A stretch of 64,000 nucleotides of DNA from Chlorobaculum thiosulfatiphilum (GCF_006265165.1 NZ_VDCH01000010.1:1-64000); one strand, 5' to 3'; shown: positions 39,788 to 48,523, numbered from the stretch's first letter. Notes: generated by a model not told the origin, from the sequence alone. Numbers and translations are program-made.

Positions 39788-40591
39788 ATGGCGTTTGAAA
39801 TTCAGGCTCATCGCGGAGCCAGGGCTTTTTATCCGGAAAACACCCTTCAGGCGTTCTGCAAGGCTGTCGATCTCGGCTGCCGGGTGATCGAACTCGACCT
39901 CAACGTTTCCAGAGACCTCCGCGTGGTTGTGTCCCACGATCCGTGGGTGAACCTTCTGCTTGCCGGAGAAGCGTCGAGGCGTTCTCTCTACTCCATGAGC
40001 TATGAGGAGATCGCGCAATTCGATTGCGGCGAGCCGTCGCCAGATTTTCCGCTCCAGCAGCGCGTTCGGGCGGTTCGTCCGGAATTGCACGAGGTTTTCA
40101 GCGCGCTGGAAGCGCATCTTCGCCGTGCCGGTCGGCCTGGCGAGATGATCTGCAATCTCGAAGTGAAGTCGTGGCCTGAGCTGGACGGAACGGCCCATCC
40201 GCCGCCGGGTGAGTATGCCGCGCTCGTGACCCGCCAGATCGCCGCATCGGGGTTTGAACGCCGCGTACGGCTTCAGTCGTTCGACGCCCGCATCATCGCG
40301 GAAGCAAAACGCCTCATGCCAGCGCTCTCTTACGGCTTGCTCGTCGAGGAGCGCTCGGCGTTCGATGTTTTTCCGGAGCGTCCCGGCTTTGTGCCGGAGT
40401 ATGTCAATCCCCGATGCGATCTGGTCGATGAGGCGCTGGTGGCGTGGCTGCACGGCCTTGGCGCGAAGGTGGTTGCCTGGACGGTCAACAGGCCGGAAGA
40501 GATGCTCCGGATGAAACGCTTCGGCGCTGACGGCATCATCACCGATCACCCGGAGATCGCCCTGCATTTGCCGGGACTGGGGCTCGACTGA
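39788..40591 (+). CDS. Glycerophosphodiester phosphodiesterase
   Basis: A 267-residue cytoplasmic GDPD (UgpQ-like), which hydrolyses glycerophosphodiesters to glycerol-3-phosphate and an alcohol. The catalytic region IQAHRGARAFYPENTLQAF is at residues 5-23 with HRG and the E-N-T; VIELDLN near 37 gives the Glu-x-Asp metal ligands; VVSHDP near 52 the second His; NLEVKSW near 122; VAWTVNRPEEM near 235. ATG 39788 is preferred over a TTG 30 bases upstream. It is not paired with a transporter gene. Confidence 0.93.
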   Translation: MAFEIQAHRGARAFYPENTLQAFCKAVDLGCRVIELDLNVSRDLRVVVSHDPWVNLLLAGEASRRSLYSMSYEEIAQFDCGEPSPDFPLQQRVRAVRPELHEVFSALEAHLRRAGRPGEMICNLEVKSWPELDGTAHPPPGEYAALVTRQIAASGFERRVRLQSFDARIIAEAKRLMPALSYGLLVEERSAFDVFPERPGFVPEYVNPRCDLVDEALVAWLHGLGAKVVAWTVNRPEEMLRMKRFGADGIITDHPEIALHLPGLGLD

Positions 40592-40644
40592 GCACAGAAT
40601 TGTTCGCTTGCCAGACCTTGCCGGATGCCGTCGCGTTCGATGGT

Positions 40645-42018
40645 CTATTGCTGTTTGCCTGACGACAGACTGGCCATGATCCGGGCGGCGTTGCGGTTCA
40701 TCGCTTCGAGCTTTTCCGGCGAGGCTTCGCCAAGCGCGTAGAGGGCGTGGTCGATGCCGGAGAGCAGCGCCATCACCTCCGCAATGGTTTGCGCCTTCAC
40801 CCGTTTTTCCCTCATCAGTTTGCCCAGCTCATTCGAGGTCAGCCCCGCCGGGTTCCCGATGCCTGTTTTTTTCAATGCCTCATAGAGTTCGTTCCGGAGC
40901 GATTGCGGAGATTTTCCGTCCGTTTTTGCCGAGGTTGCGGGCGCTGGCGTCGCTGCCGGTCTCGATGGTTTCGCCTCGTCCCTGGTCTTGTTTGCCGTTC
41001 CGGCTCGCTTGTGCCGCTTTGTGTACCGGATGTGCAGGCCGAAAATGAGCGCCAGCACGGCTGCGGACATAAGCGCGATGAGCGGCCCGTTCGAGGCGTC
41101 CGGCGCTTTGGCGTCGTCACGGAGCGGCATTGCAGCGGCGGGCGGCGGTTGTGGCGTCGCGGCCAGACCGGCAGTGACCCGGATCGCGATGGCATTCGAG
41201 GCCACAGTTTCGTACCGTCCGGATTCCGGATCGAAAGCGATGAACTTGACCGGCACGAACCGGAACGCCCCCTCTTTCGACGCGACGAGGGTCATGGTTG
41301 TGCTGACCGACGAGGTCGAACCTTTTGCCGCAACGGTGTCGGGCGGCGTGGCTGACGCTTCTCGCTGAATGCCTTCCGGCAGCAGCACCGTCAACGGAGG
41401 CGTCGCGTCGAGGTTCCCCTTGCCGCTGATGGTGACGGAAAGGTTCAGCGGTTCGCCGGCATGAATCGTGCTGTTTGCCGGTGAAACCGCGAGGGTGAAA
41501 TGCCCCACGGCTCCGCTGAAGTCGGCGGGGGCTGGCTTTGGCAGCGCTCTCGCCTGAAGTGTCGCCGGGGGCGCGGTTACGATGGTTTCGACGTCGTTGC
41601 GGCTGTCGAGCGACGCTTCGCCCTGTTGCGGCACGAGACAGCGCAGGCGGTAACCGGTGACCGTGAGCTTGCCGCTTTGCAATGGCGCCAGTCGTAGCTG
41701 CTTGATGATCGCTTTTCTGAAAAGCGCGCCGTTTTTTGAGACCGGCGAGCTGTCGATATAGTTTTCCGGCGTGATTTCACGCGCCCAGATGCCGGGATGT
41801 TCCGGCTGGCTTTTGTCCTCGATCTGCGGCGCAGTGCCGCTGAAGAAGAGTGTGTAGGTCAGCCGCACCTGCTGGCCGACCCACGGGTTGGCGTTGTCGA
41901 GCGACGATTCGATGTAGAGCTTGCTGCCGGAAGGAGTTCCGGAGTTCGCCGCTCGCGTGTTCGATGCCGGAAGCACGAGCATGAGCGGCAGCAGCCAGAA
42001 AAGGAGGCGCGTGAACAT
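40645..42018 (-). CDS. BatD-like aerotolerance protein
   Basis: A 457-residue membrane-anchored protein matching BatD (oxygen tolerance) proteins. It has a signal peptide (LLFWLLPLMLVLPASNTRA), repeated beta-sandwich domains in the periplasmic part (SLDNANPWVGQQVRLTYTLFFSG near 38; SPANSTIHAGEPLNLSVTISG near 185), one membrane helix (LIALMSAAVLALIFGLHI, about 318-335) and a cytoplasmic tail with Pro/Ala linker and a helical end. Bat proteins assemble with VWA-domain partners BatA/BatB; these are not in this window. It lies seven bases upstream... in transcription it follows proC closely. Confidence 0.8.
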   Translation of the reverse strand: MFTRLLFWLLPLMLVLPASNTRAANSGTPSGSKLYIESSLDNANPWVGQQVRLTYTLFFSGTAPQIEDKSQPEHPGIWAREITPENYIDSSPVSKNGALFRKAIIKQLRLAPLQSGKLTVTGYRLRCLVPQQGEASLDSRNDVETIVTAPPATLQARALPKPAPADFSGAVGHFTLAVSPANSTIHAGEPLNLSVTISGKGNLDATPPLTVLLPEGIQREASATPPDTVAAKGSTSSVSTTMTLVASKEGAFRFVPVKFIAFDPESGRYETVASNAIAIRVTAGLAATPQPPPAAAMPLRDDAKAPDASNGPLIALMSAAVLALIFGLHIRYTKRHKRAGTANKTRDEAKPSRPAATPAPATSAKTDGKSPQSLRNELYEALKKTGIGNPAGLTSNELGKLMREKRVKAQTIAEVMALLSGIDHALYALGEASPEKLEAMNRNAARIMASLSSGKQQ

Positions 42019-42024
42019 CGTCCC

Positions 42025-42825
42025 CTACTTCATCAGCTCCTTCGAGCGGGCGGCGGCGGCCTTGACCGTTTCGAAGAGTACGCCTCGCAGATCGCGCTCT
42101 TCCATCGCTTGCAGGCCAGCCTCGGTGGTGCCGCCGGGCGTTGTCACTTCGCGCACCAGCTCCTCGGGGTTTTTCCGGCCCGACAGCACCATCTTCGCCG
42201 CGCCGAGCATCGTCTGGGCGGCAAGGAGCTGCGCGGTTTCGCGGTCGAGGCCGCAAGCCTCGCCCCCTTCGGCAAGCGAATCGATGATGCGGAACATGTA
42301 GGCCGGGCCGCTGCCCGACACCGCCGTCGCGGCGTCCATGCCGCTTTCGTCGATGATGGCCGTTTTGCCGATGGCGTTGAAAATGCGCTCGGCGGCCAGG
42401 ATGTCGTCCGTTGTGGCATTCGAGCCTTTGCACAAGGCGGTCATCCCCTCGCCGACAAACGCCGGAGTGTTCGGCATCACCCGCACGACCCGTACGCCAT
42501 TGGGACAGTTCGATTCGATGAAGCCGGTCGAAATTCCCGCCGCCACGCTGATGAGCAGGTGCCGGGCGTGGAGGGCCGGTTTCAGCTCAGCGAGCACCTC
42601 GGCCACCTGGTAGGGCTTCACGGCGATGATGATGATTTCCGTGTCTCGCGCGAGGCCTTCGATCGACTCCTCGGCATTGACGCCATAGTGCAGGGAGACC
42701 GAGTGCAGGGAGTCCGGAATTTTGTCGTAGCCGCAGATGACGATTTGCGGGTCATGCGAAAGTCCGGAGATGAGCGCCTGGGCGATGCGGCCGGTGCCGA
42801 TAAAACCTATGGAGAGCCGTGTCAT
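42025..42825 (-). CDS. proC: Pyrroline-5-carboxylate reductase
   Basis: ProC makes proline from pyrroline-5-carboxylate with NAD(P)H. The 266-residue protein has the Rossmann motif IGFIGTGRIAQALISGL at residues 5-21, VVRVMPNTPAFVGEGMTALC near 113 and the signature GSGPAYMFRIIDSLAEGG near 163, followed by TPGGTTEAGLQAME near 230. Length is normal. The stop is six bases before the BatD-like start, suggesting co-transcription. Confidence 0.96.
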   Translation of the reverse strand: MTRLSIGFIGTGRIAQALISGLSHDPQIVICGYDKIPDSLHSVSLHYGVNAEESIEGLARDTEIIIIAVKPYQVAEVLAELKPALHARHLLISVAAGISTGFIESNCPNGVRVVRVMPNTPAFVGEGMTALCKGSNATTDDILAAERIFNAIGKTAIIDESGMDAATAVSGSGPAYMFRIIDSLAEGGEACGLDRETAQLLAAQTMLGAAKMVLSGRKNPEELVREVTTPGGTTEAGLQAMEERDLRGVLFETVKAAAARSKELMK

Positions 42826-42852
42826 GATAATAGAGGATATGGTGCGCTGAGT

Positions 42853-43119
42853 TCAGGAGCCGGGATTGCCACGATCCCGGATTTTTACGAAAAGGATGAC
42901 GAAGAGCAGGAGCAGGGTAAGGCTGTTGGCGGAAATCATCGGGAGGCTTTGTTTGGCGACTCCATAGCAGAGCCACAGAAAAACACCCGCTGTTGTGCTT
43001 GCCGCCCAGGTCATGCTGACGTCACGGGCCTGCCGCGTGCGAATCATCCGGAACGCCTGGGGCAGGAATGCGAAAGTGGTCAGTATGCCTGCCGCATAGC
43101 CGAGGAGTTCGGTTTCCAT
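42853..43119 (-). CDS. SemiSWEET-type PQ-loop transporter
   Basis: An 88-residue protein with three membrane helices (about 5-23, 36-54, 59-78) and the PQ motif FLPQAFRMI at residues 18-26, the size and motif of SemiSWEET sugar transporters, which work as homodimers. Known members carry sucrose or glucose down their gradient. The helix 2 region MTWAASTTAGVFLWLCYG is typical. ATG 43119 gives the family length. Substrate is not known; it could carry a small sugar related to the glucan pathway, but that is speculation. Confidence 0.85.
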   Translation of the reverse strand: METELLGYAAGILTTFAFLPQAFRMIRTRQARDVSMTWAASTTAGVFLWLCYGVAKQSLPMISANSLTLLLLFVILFVKIRDRGNPGS

Positions 43120-43229
43120 GGTCGATTCCGGTGGTTGTGGTCGCCGTTCGCGTAACAAGATTACAGGCAAAGATAAGAAAATATCGGTTCACCGGCAGGC
43201 GGGAAGCGAGGAGGCGTATTGGCGGGCAA

Positions 43230-43256
43230 CAAAAAAACGGGAGGCGGGCTCCCGTT
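43230..43256 (-). terminator. Rho-independent terminator after cytochrome c-555-like gene
   Basis: On the minus strand ACGGGAG / CTCCCGT with a 5-base loop is followed by TTTTTTG. It lies 25 bases after the stop of the cytochrome gene. Confidence 0.9.
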
Positions 43257-43280
43257 TTCTGCGGATATGAAGCACAAAGC

Positions 43281-43613
43281 TTACTTGCTCAGGCCGACCA
43301 TGTAGGCCACGGCGTTGCCAACCTGCTGATCAGTCAGCTTCGTGTTGCCGCCCTTTGCCGGCATCATGCCTTTAGCACCTTTGTAGCCCTTGATCGAGTT
43401 GGCGACCATGACGTTCATGCCTTTTTTGATGTGAGGCGCCCATGCAGCCTTGTCACCTGTTTTTGGCGCGCCCATCATGCCGGTTTTGTGGCATGTTGCG
43501 CAGCTTGCATCATAGGTGGCTTTGCCTGCGGCAGCATTGTAGTTGGCAGCGAAAGCGTTGCCGGAAACGAGCATGGCGGCGCCGACGAGGGCGACGGAAA
43601 CGAAACGGGACAT
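43281..43613 (-). CDS. Soluble periplasmic cytochrome c of the c-555 type
   Basis: A 110-residue precursor. The signal peptide (VALVGAAMLVSGNAFA) is cut near residue 23, leaving about 87 residues with one heme: CATCH at residues 38-42. The axial Met is in the GMMPAKGG region near 86. Size and sequence match the small c-555 of Chlorobiaceae, which carries electrons from thiosulfate or sulfide oxidation and the bc complex to the reaction-centre cytochrome. It has its own terminator, and the 219 bases upstream up to the next cytochrome hold that gene's terminator and the promoter. Confidence 0.93.
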   Translation of the reverse strand: MSRFVSVALVGAAMLVSGNAFAANYNAAAGKATYDASCATCHKTGMMGAPKTGDKAAWAPHIKKGMNVMVANSIKGYKGAKGMMPAKGGNTKLTDQQVGNAVAYMVGLSK

Positions 43614-43782
43614 AGATATTTCTCCGTTGAGAGTTTTAATTGCTGTTCGAGGAGTGCGTGACGACAAAACGATACACATTTTATCATTTTGGCCGCAGAC
43701 CTCCAAATGATTTCAGATGAGGGCGGAGCAATAGAAAACAGAGGATTTCTGTCCTGAAGGTCTATTGTGTTCTCCATGAAAA

Positions 43783-43819
43783 TTTTCAGGAGGCCGAGAA
43801 AAAGCCCGCCTCCTGAAAA
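43783..43819 (-). terminator. Terminator after cytochrome c lipoprotein gene
   Basis: TTTTCAGGAGGC and GCCTCCTGAAAA are a perfect 12-bp stem with a 13-base loop; on the minus strand it is followed by TTTTC. It separates the two cytochrome genes. Confidence 0.8.
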
Positions 43820-43832
43820 AAACTGCGCTTGC

Positions 43833-44255
43833 TTATTTCGAGATGCTGATCAGGTATTTCGCGGCGTTGGTGAGCTGCTCGTCGGTCAGTGCGGCATTGC
43901 CACCTTTGGCAGGCATGCCGTTGATGCCCTCGATGGTGTTCTTGATCACCGTCTCCTCACCCTTGGCGATGCGCGGAGCCCAGGCGGTTTTGTCGCCGGG
44001 TTTCGGGGCATTCATCATGCCGGAGTCGTGGCAGGCGTTGCAGCCGCCTTCGTAAACAGCCTTGCCATCAGCAAGAGCCGGATCGGTCGGGGTAGCTGCC
44101 GGCGCCGGTGCGGGAGCAGCGGCAGGCGCGGCGGCTTCTTCAGCCGGGTTTTCAGCGTTTTTAATCTCTTCGGCCAGTTTGGCTGGCGGCTTTTCCAGGC
44201 CGCATCCGCCGAGGAAAACAAGTCCGGTCACGAACAGTGGCAGAAAACGTTTCAT
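43833..44255 (-). CDS. Cytochrome c lipoprotein, c-555-like domain
   Basis: A 140-residue paralogue of the neighbouring cytochrome with a different N-terminus. A lipoprotein signal ends in FLGGC (Cys18), followed by an Ala/Pro-rich linker (about 25-60) and a heme domain with CNACH at residues 72-76 and the Met-containing GMPAKGG near 115. It is probably membrane-tethered, so it could exchange electrons with the soluble form. The heme domains of both proteins share the DxGMMxAPKxGDKxAWAP pattern, showing tandem duplication. Confidence 0.92.
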   Translation of the reverse strand: MKRFLPLFVTGLVFLGGCGLEKPPAKLAEEIKNAENPAEEAAAPAAAPAPAPAATPTDPALADGKAVYEGGCNACHDSGMMNAPKPGDKTAWAPRIAKGEETVIKNTIEGINGMPAKGGNAALTDEQLTNAAKYLISISK

Positions 44256-44355
44256 GTTTTTCTCCTTGAAATTATCGGTGTTGTCGTTGGTGGTGTTCTG
44301 TAAAAAATAAAATGGAACTCATTTTAATCATAATTCATCTCCTCTCAAAACACTT

Positions 44356-45771
44356 TCAGGCGTTGCGGAGCGTTTCGAGCTGACGCCGGAGGTCGTTTCT
44401 CGACAGGCGGTAGAGGTGGGCGTAGAAGAGGTTGAAAAACAGCACAGCAGCGTTGATGCCGGGAGCCTCCAGCCCACGCCGGAGCGCGTTGCCGACGTTG
44501 AAAACCTTGCGCGTCAGTTCGGAGTAGCTTTCGATAAACTCCGGCAGCGGGATGTTTTTCGGGCGGTAGAGCATCTCCTGACCGAAGGTGTAGCGGAAGG
44601 CCGTGATGTCCTCCGGGTCGAAAAGCAGGCGGCCCTCCTCGCGGAGGCGGTCGAACACCTTCGTGCCGGGAATGGGGCGGAGCGTGTTGATGCCCGGCAC
44701 GTCGAGTCGGGTGTCGGCGATGAAGTCGAGGATGGCCGCTGGCGTCTGGAGCGTGTCGCCGTCGAGGCCGTAGATGAAGCTTCCGTAAAGACTTATGCCG
44801 CTCTGCCGGATCGCGCGGATGTTGCCCGCCAGCTCGTCGGTGCGGTTCTGCGTCTTGCGATGGGCGCTGCGGCTCGATGGCTCGATGCTCTCGATGCCCA
44901 CCAGCAGGGCGCGGCAGCCGGAGCGGGCGAAGGTGTCGAGCAGTTCCGGCTGCTGGCCGAGGGCGGTGGTCGCCTGGCCGAACCATTTGATGCCGAGCGG
45001 AATCAGCTTGCTGAAAAGCTCCCGCGCGAAGAGCGGATCGCCGTTGATCGAGTCATCCACGAAAAAGAAGATGCGCTTGTCATCCTCGCTGAATCGGCGC
45101 ACTTCATCGACGATGTGTTCGATTTTGCGTTGCCGGAGCACCCGGCCGTTGAGCACATGCACGTTGCAGAAGTCGCACTGGTACGGGCAGCCGCGTCCGG
45201 TCTGGACGAGGTTGGTGGTGAAATAGCGGCTTTTTTTCAGCGATGCGCGACTGACTGGGCGGTGGAGCTGCAAGTCCGGCGGCGCGGCGGCGCGGTAGTC
45301 GGCCTTGAGCGCTCCCGTGACGAGGTCTTCGAGCGCCTCGCCCCAGAGGTCGTCCGCTTCGCCGTGCACCAGGCAGTCGGCGTGAGGGCGGCACGAGTCC
45401 GGGAACATGGTGACGTGCGGCCCGCCAAGCACCACCCTGACGCCCCGGCTGCGCAAGCGGTCGGCAAGCTCGAATGCCTTCGAGGCCATGCCAGTTTGCA
45501 CACTGATGCCGACCAGATCCCACTCGCGGTCGAACGGGAACTCCTCGAAGCGCAGATCGCAGAGCGTCTGCTCGACGCCATTGACCTCGATCGAGGCGAG
45601 GATCATGAGCGCCAGCGGCGGAATGGCGAACTGCGTGCGCTTGATGAGGTTTCTGACGCCGCCGTCGATCCACTTCGAGGCAAGCGAGCACTCGCCGTCG
45701 CCGTAGAGCGAACGAGCGCCATCCACGCCGCTGTCGGAGGGGAGGAAAACCAGCGCCACCTGTTTGTTCAT
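44356..45771 (-). CDS. B12-binding domain radical SAM protein
   Basis: A 471-residue protein with an N-terminal cobalamin-binding-like domain (residues about 50-150; DLVGISVQTGMASKAFELA and VVLGGPHVTMFPDSC) and a radical SAM core with GRGCPYQCDFCNVH near residue 190, the CxxxCxxC iron-sulfur motif. This is the BchE/P-methyltransferase architecture (class B); in green sulfur bacteria relatives methylate bacteriochlorophyll C-8 or C-12 side chains or act in other tetrapyrrole or lipid steps. The typical DxHxxG cobalamin loop is not obvious. Its substrate is unknown. The ATG overlaps the TPR gene's stop by one base (TGATG), indicating coupling. Confidence 0.9.
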   Translation of the reverse strand: MNKQVALVFLPSDSGVDGARSLYGDGECSLASKWIDGGVRNLIKRTQFAIPPLALMILASIEVNGVEQTLCDLRFEEFPFDREWDLVGISVQTGMASKAFELADRLRSRGVRVVLGGPHVTMFPDSCRPHADCLVHGEADDLWGEALEDLVTGALKADYRAAAPPDLQLHRPVSRASLKKSRYFTTNLVQTGRGCPYQCDFCNVHVLNGRVLRQRKIEHIVDEVRRFSEDDKRIFFFVDDSINGDPLFARELFSKLIPLGIKWFGQATTALGQQPELLDTFARSGCRALLVGIESIEPSSRSAHRKTQNRTDELAGNIRAIRQSGISLYGSFIYGLDGDTLQTPAAILDFIADTRLDVPGINTLRPIPGTKVFDRLREEGRLLFDPEDITAFRYTFGQEMLYRPKNIPLPEFIESYSELTRKVFNVGNALRRGLEAPGINAAVLFFNLFYAHLYRLSRNDLRRQLETLRNA

Positions 45772-46427
45772 CACCAGTCCGGTTGGTTCCGCTCCGAGGG
45801 CTTCGACGGCAACGGCTTGAAATATTTGCGCATCTGGCGCGCCTCCTCCTGCCGGGCGTTTTCGAGAATCAGCCGCGAGACCGCGCCGCCGCCATCCTGC
45901 CCGTTGCCCTCCGGAGAACCTCCGCCTTGCGGCGCGGGCGCGGGGGGCGGAGGCGTCTGGTGGCGCTGCATCGCCCGCAGCACGATTTCGTAGTTGATTC
46001 GCGCGTCGGCGTTCTGTGGATTGTCGAGCAGGGCGCGCCGGTAGAATGCCAGCGCCCGGCCAAGCAGCGCCTCCTGGCCTGCACCCTTGCGGCTCCGGAA
46101 TGCCTCCATCGCCAGCGCGTTGCCCTGGTTGTATCCGGCGGTCTTGCTGAGCGCTGCGTTGCCGGGCGGAAGCGTGGCGAACAGCTCCGCCGAGCGGCGG
46201 TAGTGCTTCATGCCGTACTCGGCGCAGGCGAGATTGAATGAAGCCTCGCATCGCAACAGGCCCGCCGGGTAGCGGTCGAGCAACTGCCGGTACTGCCGGA
46301 CGGCCGGGGCGTATTGACCGGCCTGGGCCTGCCGGTTCGCTTTCCGTAACAGGTTGTACTGTTCAAGGTTCGATTTGACCGCATCGAATGAAAAGAGCGC
46401 GATCAATAACAACAGTGCTCGTTGCAT
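45771..46427 (-). CDS. TPR-repeat protein, BatC/BatE-like
   Basis: A 218-residue protein with a short signal-like N-terminus (LLLLIALFSFDAVKS) and TPR helices between residues 25 and 150 (AGQYAPAVRQYRQLLDRYPAG, FNLACAEYGMKHYRRSAELF, ALAFYRRALLDNPQNADARINYEIVL), then a Pro/Gly-rich linker (PPPPAPAPQGGG) and a charged helix ending in NQPDW. This is the layout of the Bat operon TPR proteins. It is coupled to the radical SAM gene but separated by 3.7 kb from the BatD-like gene. Confidence 0.8.
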   Translation of the reverse strand: MQRALLLLIALFSFDAVKSNLEQYNLLRKANRQAQAGQYAPAVRQYRQLLDRYPAGLLRCEASFNLACAEYGMKHYRRSAELFATLPPGNAALSKTAGYNQGNALAMEAFRSRKGAGQEALLGRALAFYRRALLDNPQNADARINYEIVLRAMQRHQTPPPPAPAPQGGGSPEGNGQDGGGAVSRLILENARQEEARQMRKYFKPLPSKPSERNQPDW

Positions 46428-46474
46428 GGCGGCTTTTTCTTGAATATAGTCAACCTGGCACGGCCATCCGGAGC

Positions 46475-47614
46475 CTACTCTCCGAGAAAGGCCCGCTGGA
46501 CGGCGCTGACGCCAGCTCCAACCTTGAAAGGAATCTCCATCATCCTGAGCGACCGCTCCAGCCCGCCCATCAGGGTCAGCATGTCGAGTTCGTCGTAGTA
46601 GCCGAGATGCGAAATCCGGAAGATTCTGCCCTTGAAGTCGTCCTGCCCCGCGGCGATCGTGATGCCGTTGCGTACCTTCAGGGTGTTGTTGAACTGCTTC
46701 CAGTCCGCGCCTTCGGGAAGCCAGACCGCCGTGACGGCATACGAGGGTGAGTCGCTGAACAGTTTCATGCCGAGTGCCTGGCAACCAAGACGGCAAGCGC
46801 CGGCAAGCTCCTCGTGGCGTCGCCAGACATTCTCGATTCCCTCGGCGCGCAGCATCTGCAATGCCTCGTCGAGGCCGATGATGAGCGACACCGCCGGAGT
46901 GAACGGCGTGTCGTTGCTGGCGTGAGCCTTCAGCGCCTTGCGCAGGCTGAGGTAGTACTGCGGCTGATGCCTGTGGTTGTGGATGATGTCCTGCGCCCGT
47001 TCCGAGATGGCCACCAGCGCCAGGCCGGGCGGCATCATCAATCCCTTCTGCGAGCCGGTGATGCAGATATCCGCCCCCCAGTCGTCGAAGTGGAACTCGT
47101 GCGCCCCGATGGCGGTGATGCCATCGACGAGGATCAGCGCGTCGGAGCGCTCCCGGATGGCCGCGCACAACGCCTGCACGTCAGATGCCGTACCGGTGGA
47201 GGTCTCCGAATGGGTGATGCAGACGCCGAGAGCGTCCGGATGCTCGTCGAGCAGTTCGGCGATGCGTTCAGGCGAAATGGCCGTGCCCCACTCGATCTTC
47301 TCCTCGACGCAGTTGCCCGTGTAGATGCGCACCAGCTCGCCCCAGCGCTCGCCGAACTTGCCGCCGTTGATCGTGATGATCTTGTCGCCCTGCCTGAACA
47401 GGCTTGAAATGGCCGCCTCCATGCCGCCGGTGCCCGAACAGGTCATGACCACCACTGGCTGGGTCGTTCTGAACAGGTACTTCAGATCTTCGTGCACCCG
47501 CTCCAGAATCTCCATGAATTCAGGATTCCGGTGATGGATGATCGGCGCGGCCATGCGAAGCATGACATTTTCCGGTACCGGCGTCGGCCCAGGAGTGAAG
47601 AGTCGTTTTTTCAT
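46475..47614 (-). CDS. Class V aminotransferase (serine/alanine-glyoxylate type)
   Basis: A 379-residue PLP enzyme. Family marks: FTPGPTPVPENVMLRM at residues 6-21, TCSGTGGMEAAISSLF near 65, THSETSTGTASDV near 135, the cofactor Asp in LILVDGITAIGAHEF near 170, and the Schiff-base Lys in ITGSQKGLMMPPGLA near 193. The family interconverts serine or alanine with glyoxylate; in green sulfur bacteria it may serve serine or glycine metabolism, which is inferred. ATG 47614 gives the standard start; the frame is open further upstream without family similarity. The TPR gene follows after 47 bases. Confidence 0.93.
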   Translation of the reverse strand: MKKRLFTPGPTPVPENVMLRMAAPIIHHRNPEFMEILERVHEDLKYLFRTTQPVVVMTCSGTGGMEAAISSLFRQGDKIITINGGKFGERWGELVRIYTGNCVEEKIEWGTAISPERIAELLDEHPDALGVCITHSETSTGTASDVQALCAAIRERSDALILVDGITAIGAHEFHFDDWGADICITGSQKGLMMPPGLALVAISERAQDIIHNHRHQPQYYLSLRKALKAHASNDTPFTPAVSLIIGLDEALQMLRAEGIENVWRRHEELAGACRLGCQALGMKLFSDSPSYAVTAVWLPEGADWKQFNNTLKVRNGITIAAGQDDFKGRIFRISHLGYYDELDMLTLMGGLERSLRMMEIPFKVGAGVSAVQRAFLGE

Positions 47615-47820
47615 GAACCAAGCTTTGCCTGAACGGCGTCTTTTTGTTTGATGGTGAAAACCGGTCACGACCAAGCCGCTGACGTCAGCGATTCAGCGCT
47701 CGAGGATCGATTCGGGACAAGGGGACAATATAAGCATTTCAAGGTAGCTGTAAAGAGGCAGCGGGGTTGCTGAATGACGGGCATCATCCGTTATGCGGGA
47801 AGTTTTGGCGCGCCAACAAA
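47615..47820. other. Intergenic region upstream of the aminotransferase gene
   Basis: About 200 bases between the aminotransferase start and the terminator of the next gene. It should hold the promoter of the aminotransferase-TPR-radical SAM transcript. No repeat or RNA structure stood out. Confidence 0.4.
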
Positions 47821-47848
47821 AAAACCGGAAGCAATTGCTTCCGGTTTT
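47821..47848 (-). terminator. Palindromic terminator after the outer-membrane protein gene
   Basis: AAAACCGGAAGCAA / TTGCTTCCGGTTTT is a perfect 28-base palindrome 28 bases after the stop; on the minus strand it is extended to a run of seven T. Confidence 0.9.
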
Positions 47849-47875
47849 GATTGTCGCTGATGTTTCAGGCGTGTA

Positions 47876-48523
47876 TCAGAACTGATACCTGAGACCAAGC
47901 ATCACGTTGTGAGACTCGATGTCAATCGAATCCTCGATCTCACTCGGCTTCAGGTAACGGTACCCGAGGTCGAGGGTCGTGTTGTCGGCAACTTCAAAGC
48001 CAAGTCCCGCGCCGACCTGCCATGCAAACACAGTCTCGCTGTCGGTATCCTGGTTCGTATCGACATCGGCGATACCGGCGCCACCCATGATGTAAGGTCT
48101 GATGCCCGAGTCAGTGTCGAAATCATAGTAGGCGTTAGCCATCACGGTCAGAATCGAAATGTTCACGTCATCGGCATCACTTACGTCATGCGACTGGTAA
48201 CCAACAGCTCCCTCAAGCCTTGCGGATCCGAAGTTGTAGCCTACGGCGCCATTCAGCACAAGACCGCTATCCAAAGCATCATCGATATCGTATCCATCAA
48301 CCTCTAATGAGGGGAAACCAATTCCTGCCGCGCCGCTGATGTACGGGCCGGTTTTCTGGGTCATTACGAGCGGCGGCGGAGCCGGAGCTTCCATCGGCGC
48401 CGGAGGAGGAGTATAGACTGCCGGTTCTGCGGGAGGCATTTCCGTGCCGTTTGCCCAAGCGGTGCCGCTGGCTCCTGCGAGGAGCGCAACAGCTACCATC
48501 ACCATTTTGGATGTCTGTTTCAT
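47876..48523 (-). CDS. Outer-membrane beta-barrel protein, paralogue 1
   Basis: A 215-residue precursor: signal peptide to TAWA near residue 24, a proline-rich linker (PPAEPAVYTPPPAPMEAPAP), then about eight amphipathic beta strands ending in the outer-membrane C-terminal signature LGLRYQF. This is the OmpA/OprF-like or surface-antigen barrel class (8-stranded). The internal GYNFGSARLEGAVGYQ and YIMGGAGIADVD blocks are shared with the next gene. Probably a structural or adhesion barrel; no specific ligand is known. Its own terminator follows. Confidence 0.9.
   Translation of the reverse strand: MKQTSKMVMVAVALLAGASGTAWANGTEMPPAEPAVYTPPPAPMEAPAPPPLVMTQKTGPYISGAAGIGFPSLEVDGYDIDDALDSGLVLNGAVGYNFGSARLEGAVGYQSHDVSDADDVNISILTVMANAYYDFDTDSGIRPYIMGGAGIADVDTNQDTDSETVFAWQVGAGLGFEVADNTTLDLGYRYLKPSEIEDSIDIESHNVMLGLRYQF

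Noticed and set aside
46428-47168. N-terminal extensions that would lengthen the TPR and radical SAM proteins by hundreds of codons
   Set aside because: The extensions are out-of-frame shadows of the upstream aminotransferase and TPR genes; signal peptide and translational coupling favour the short starts.
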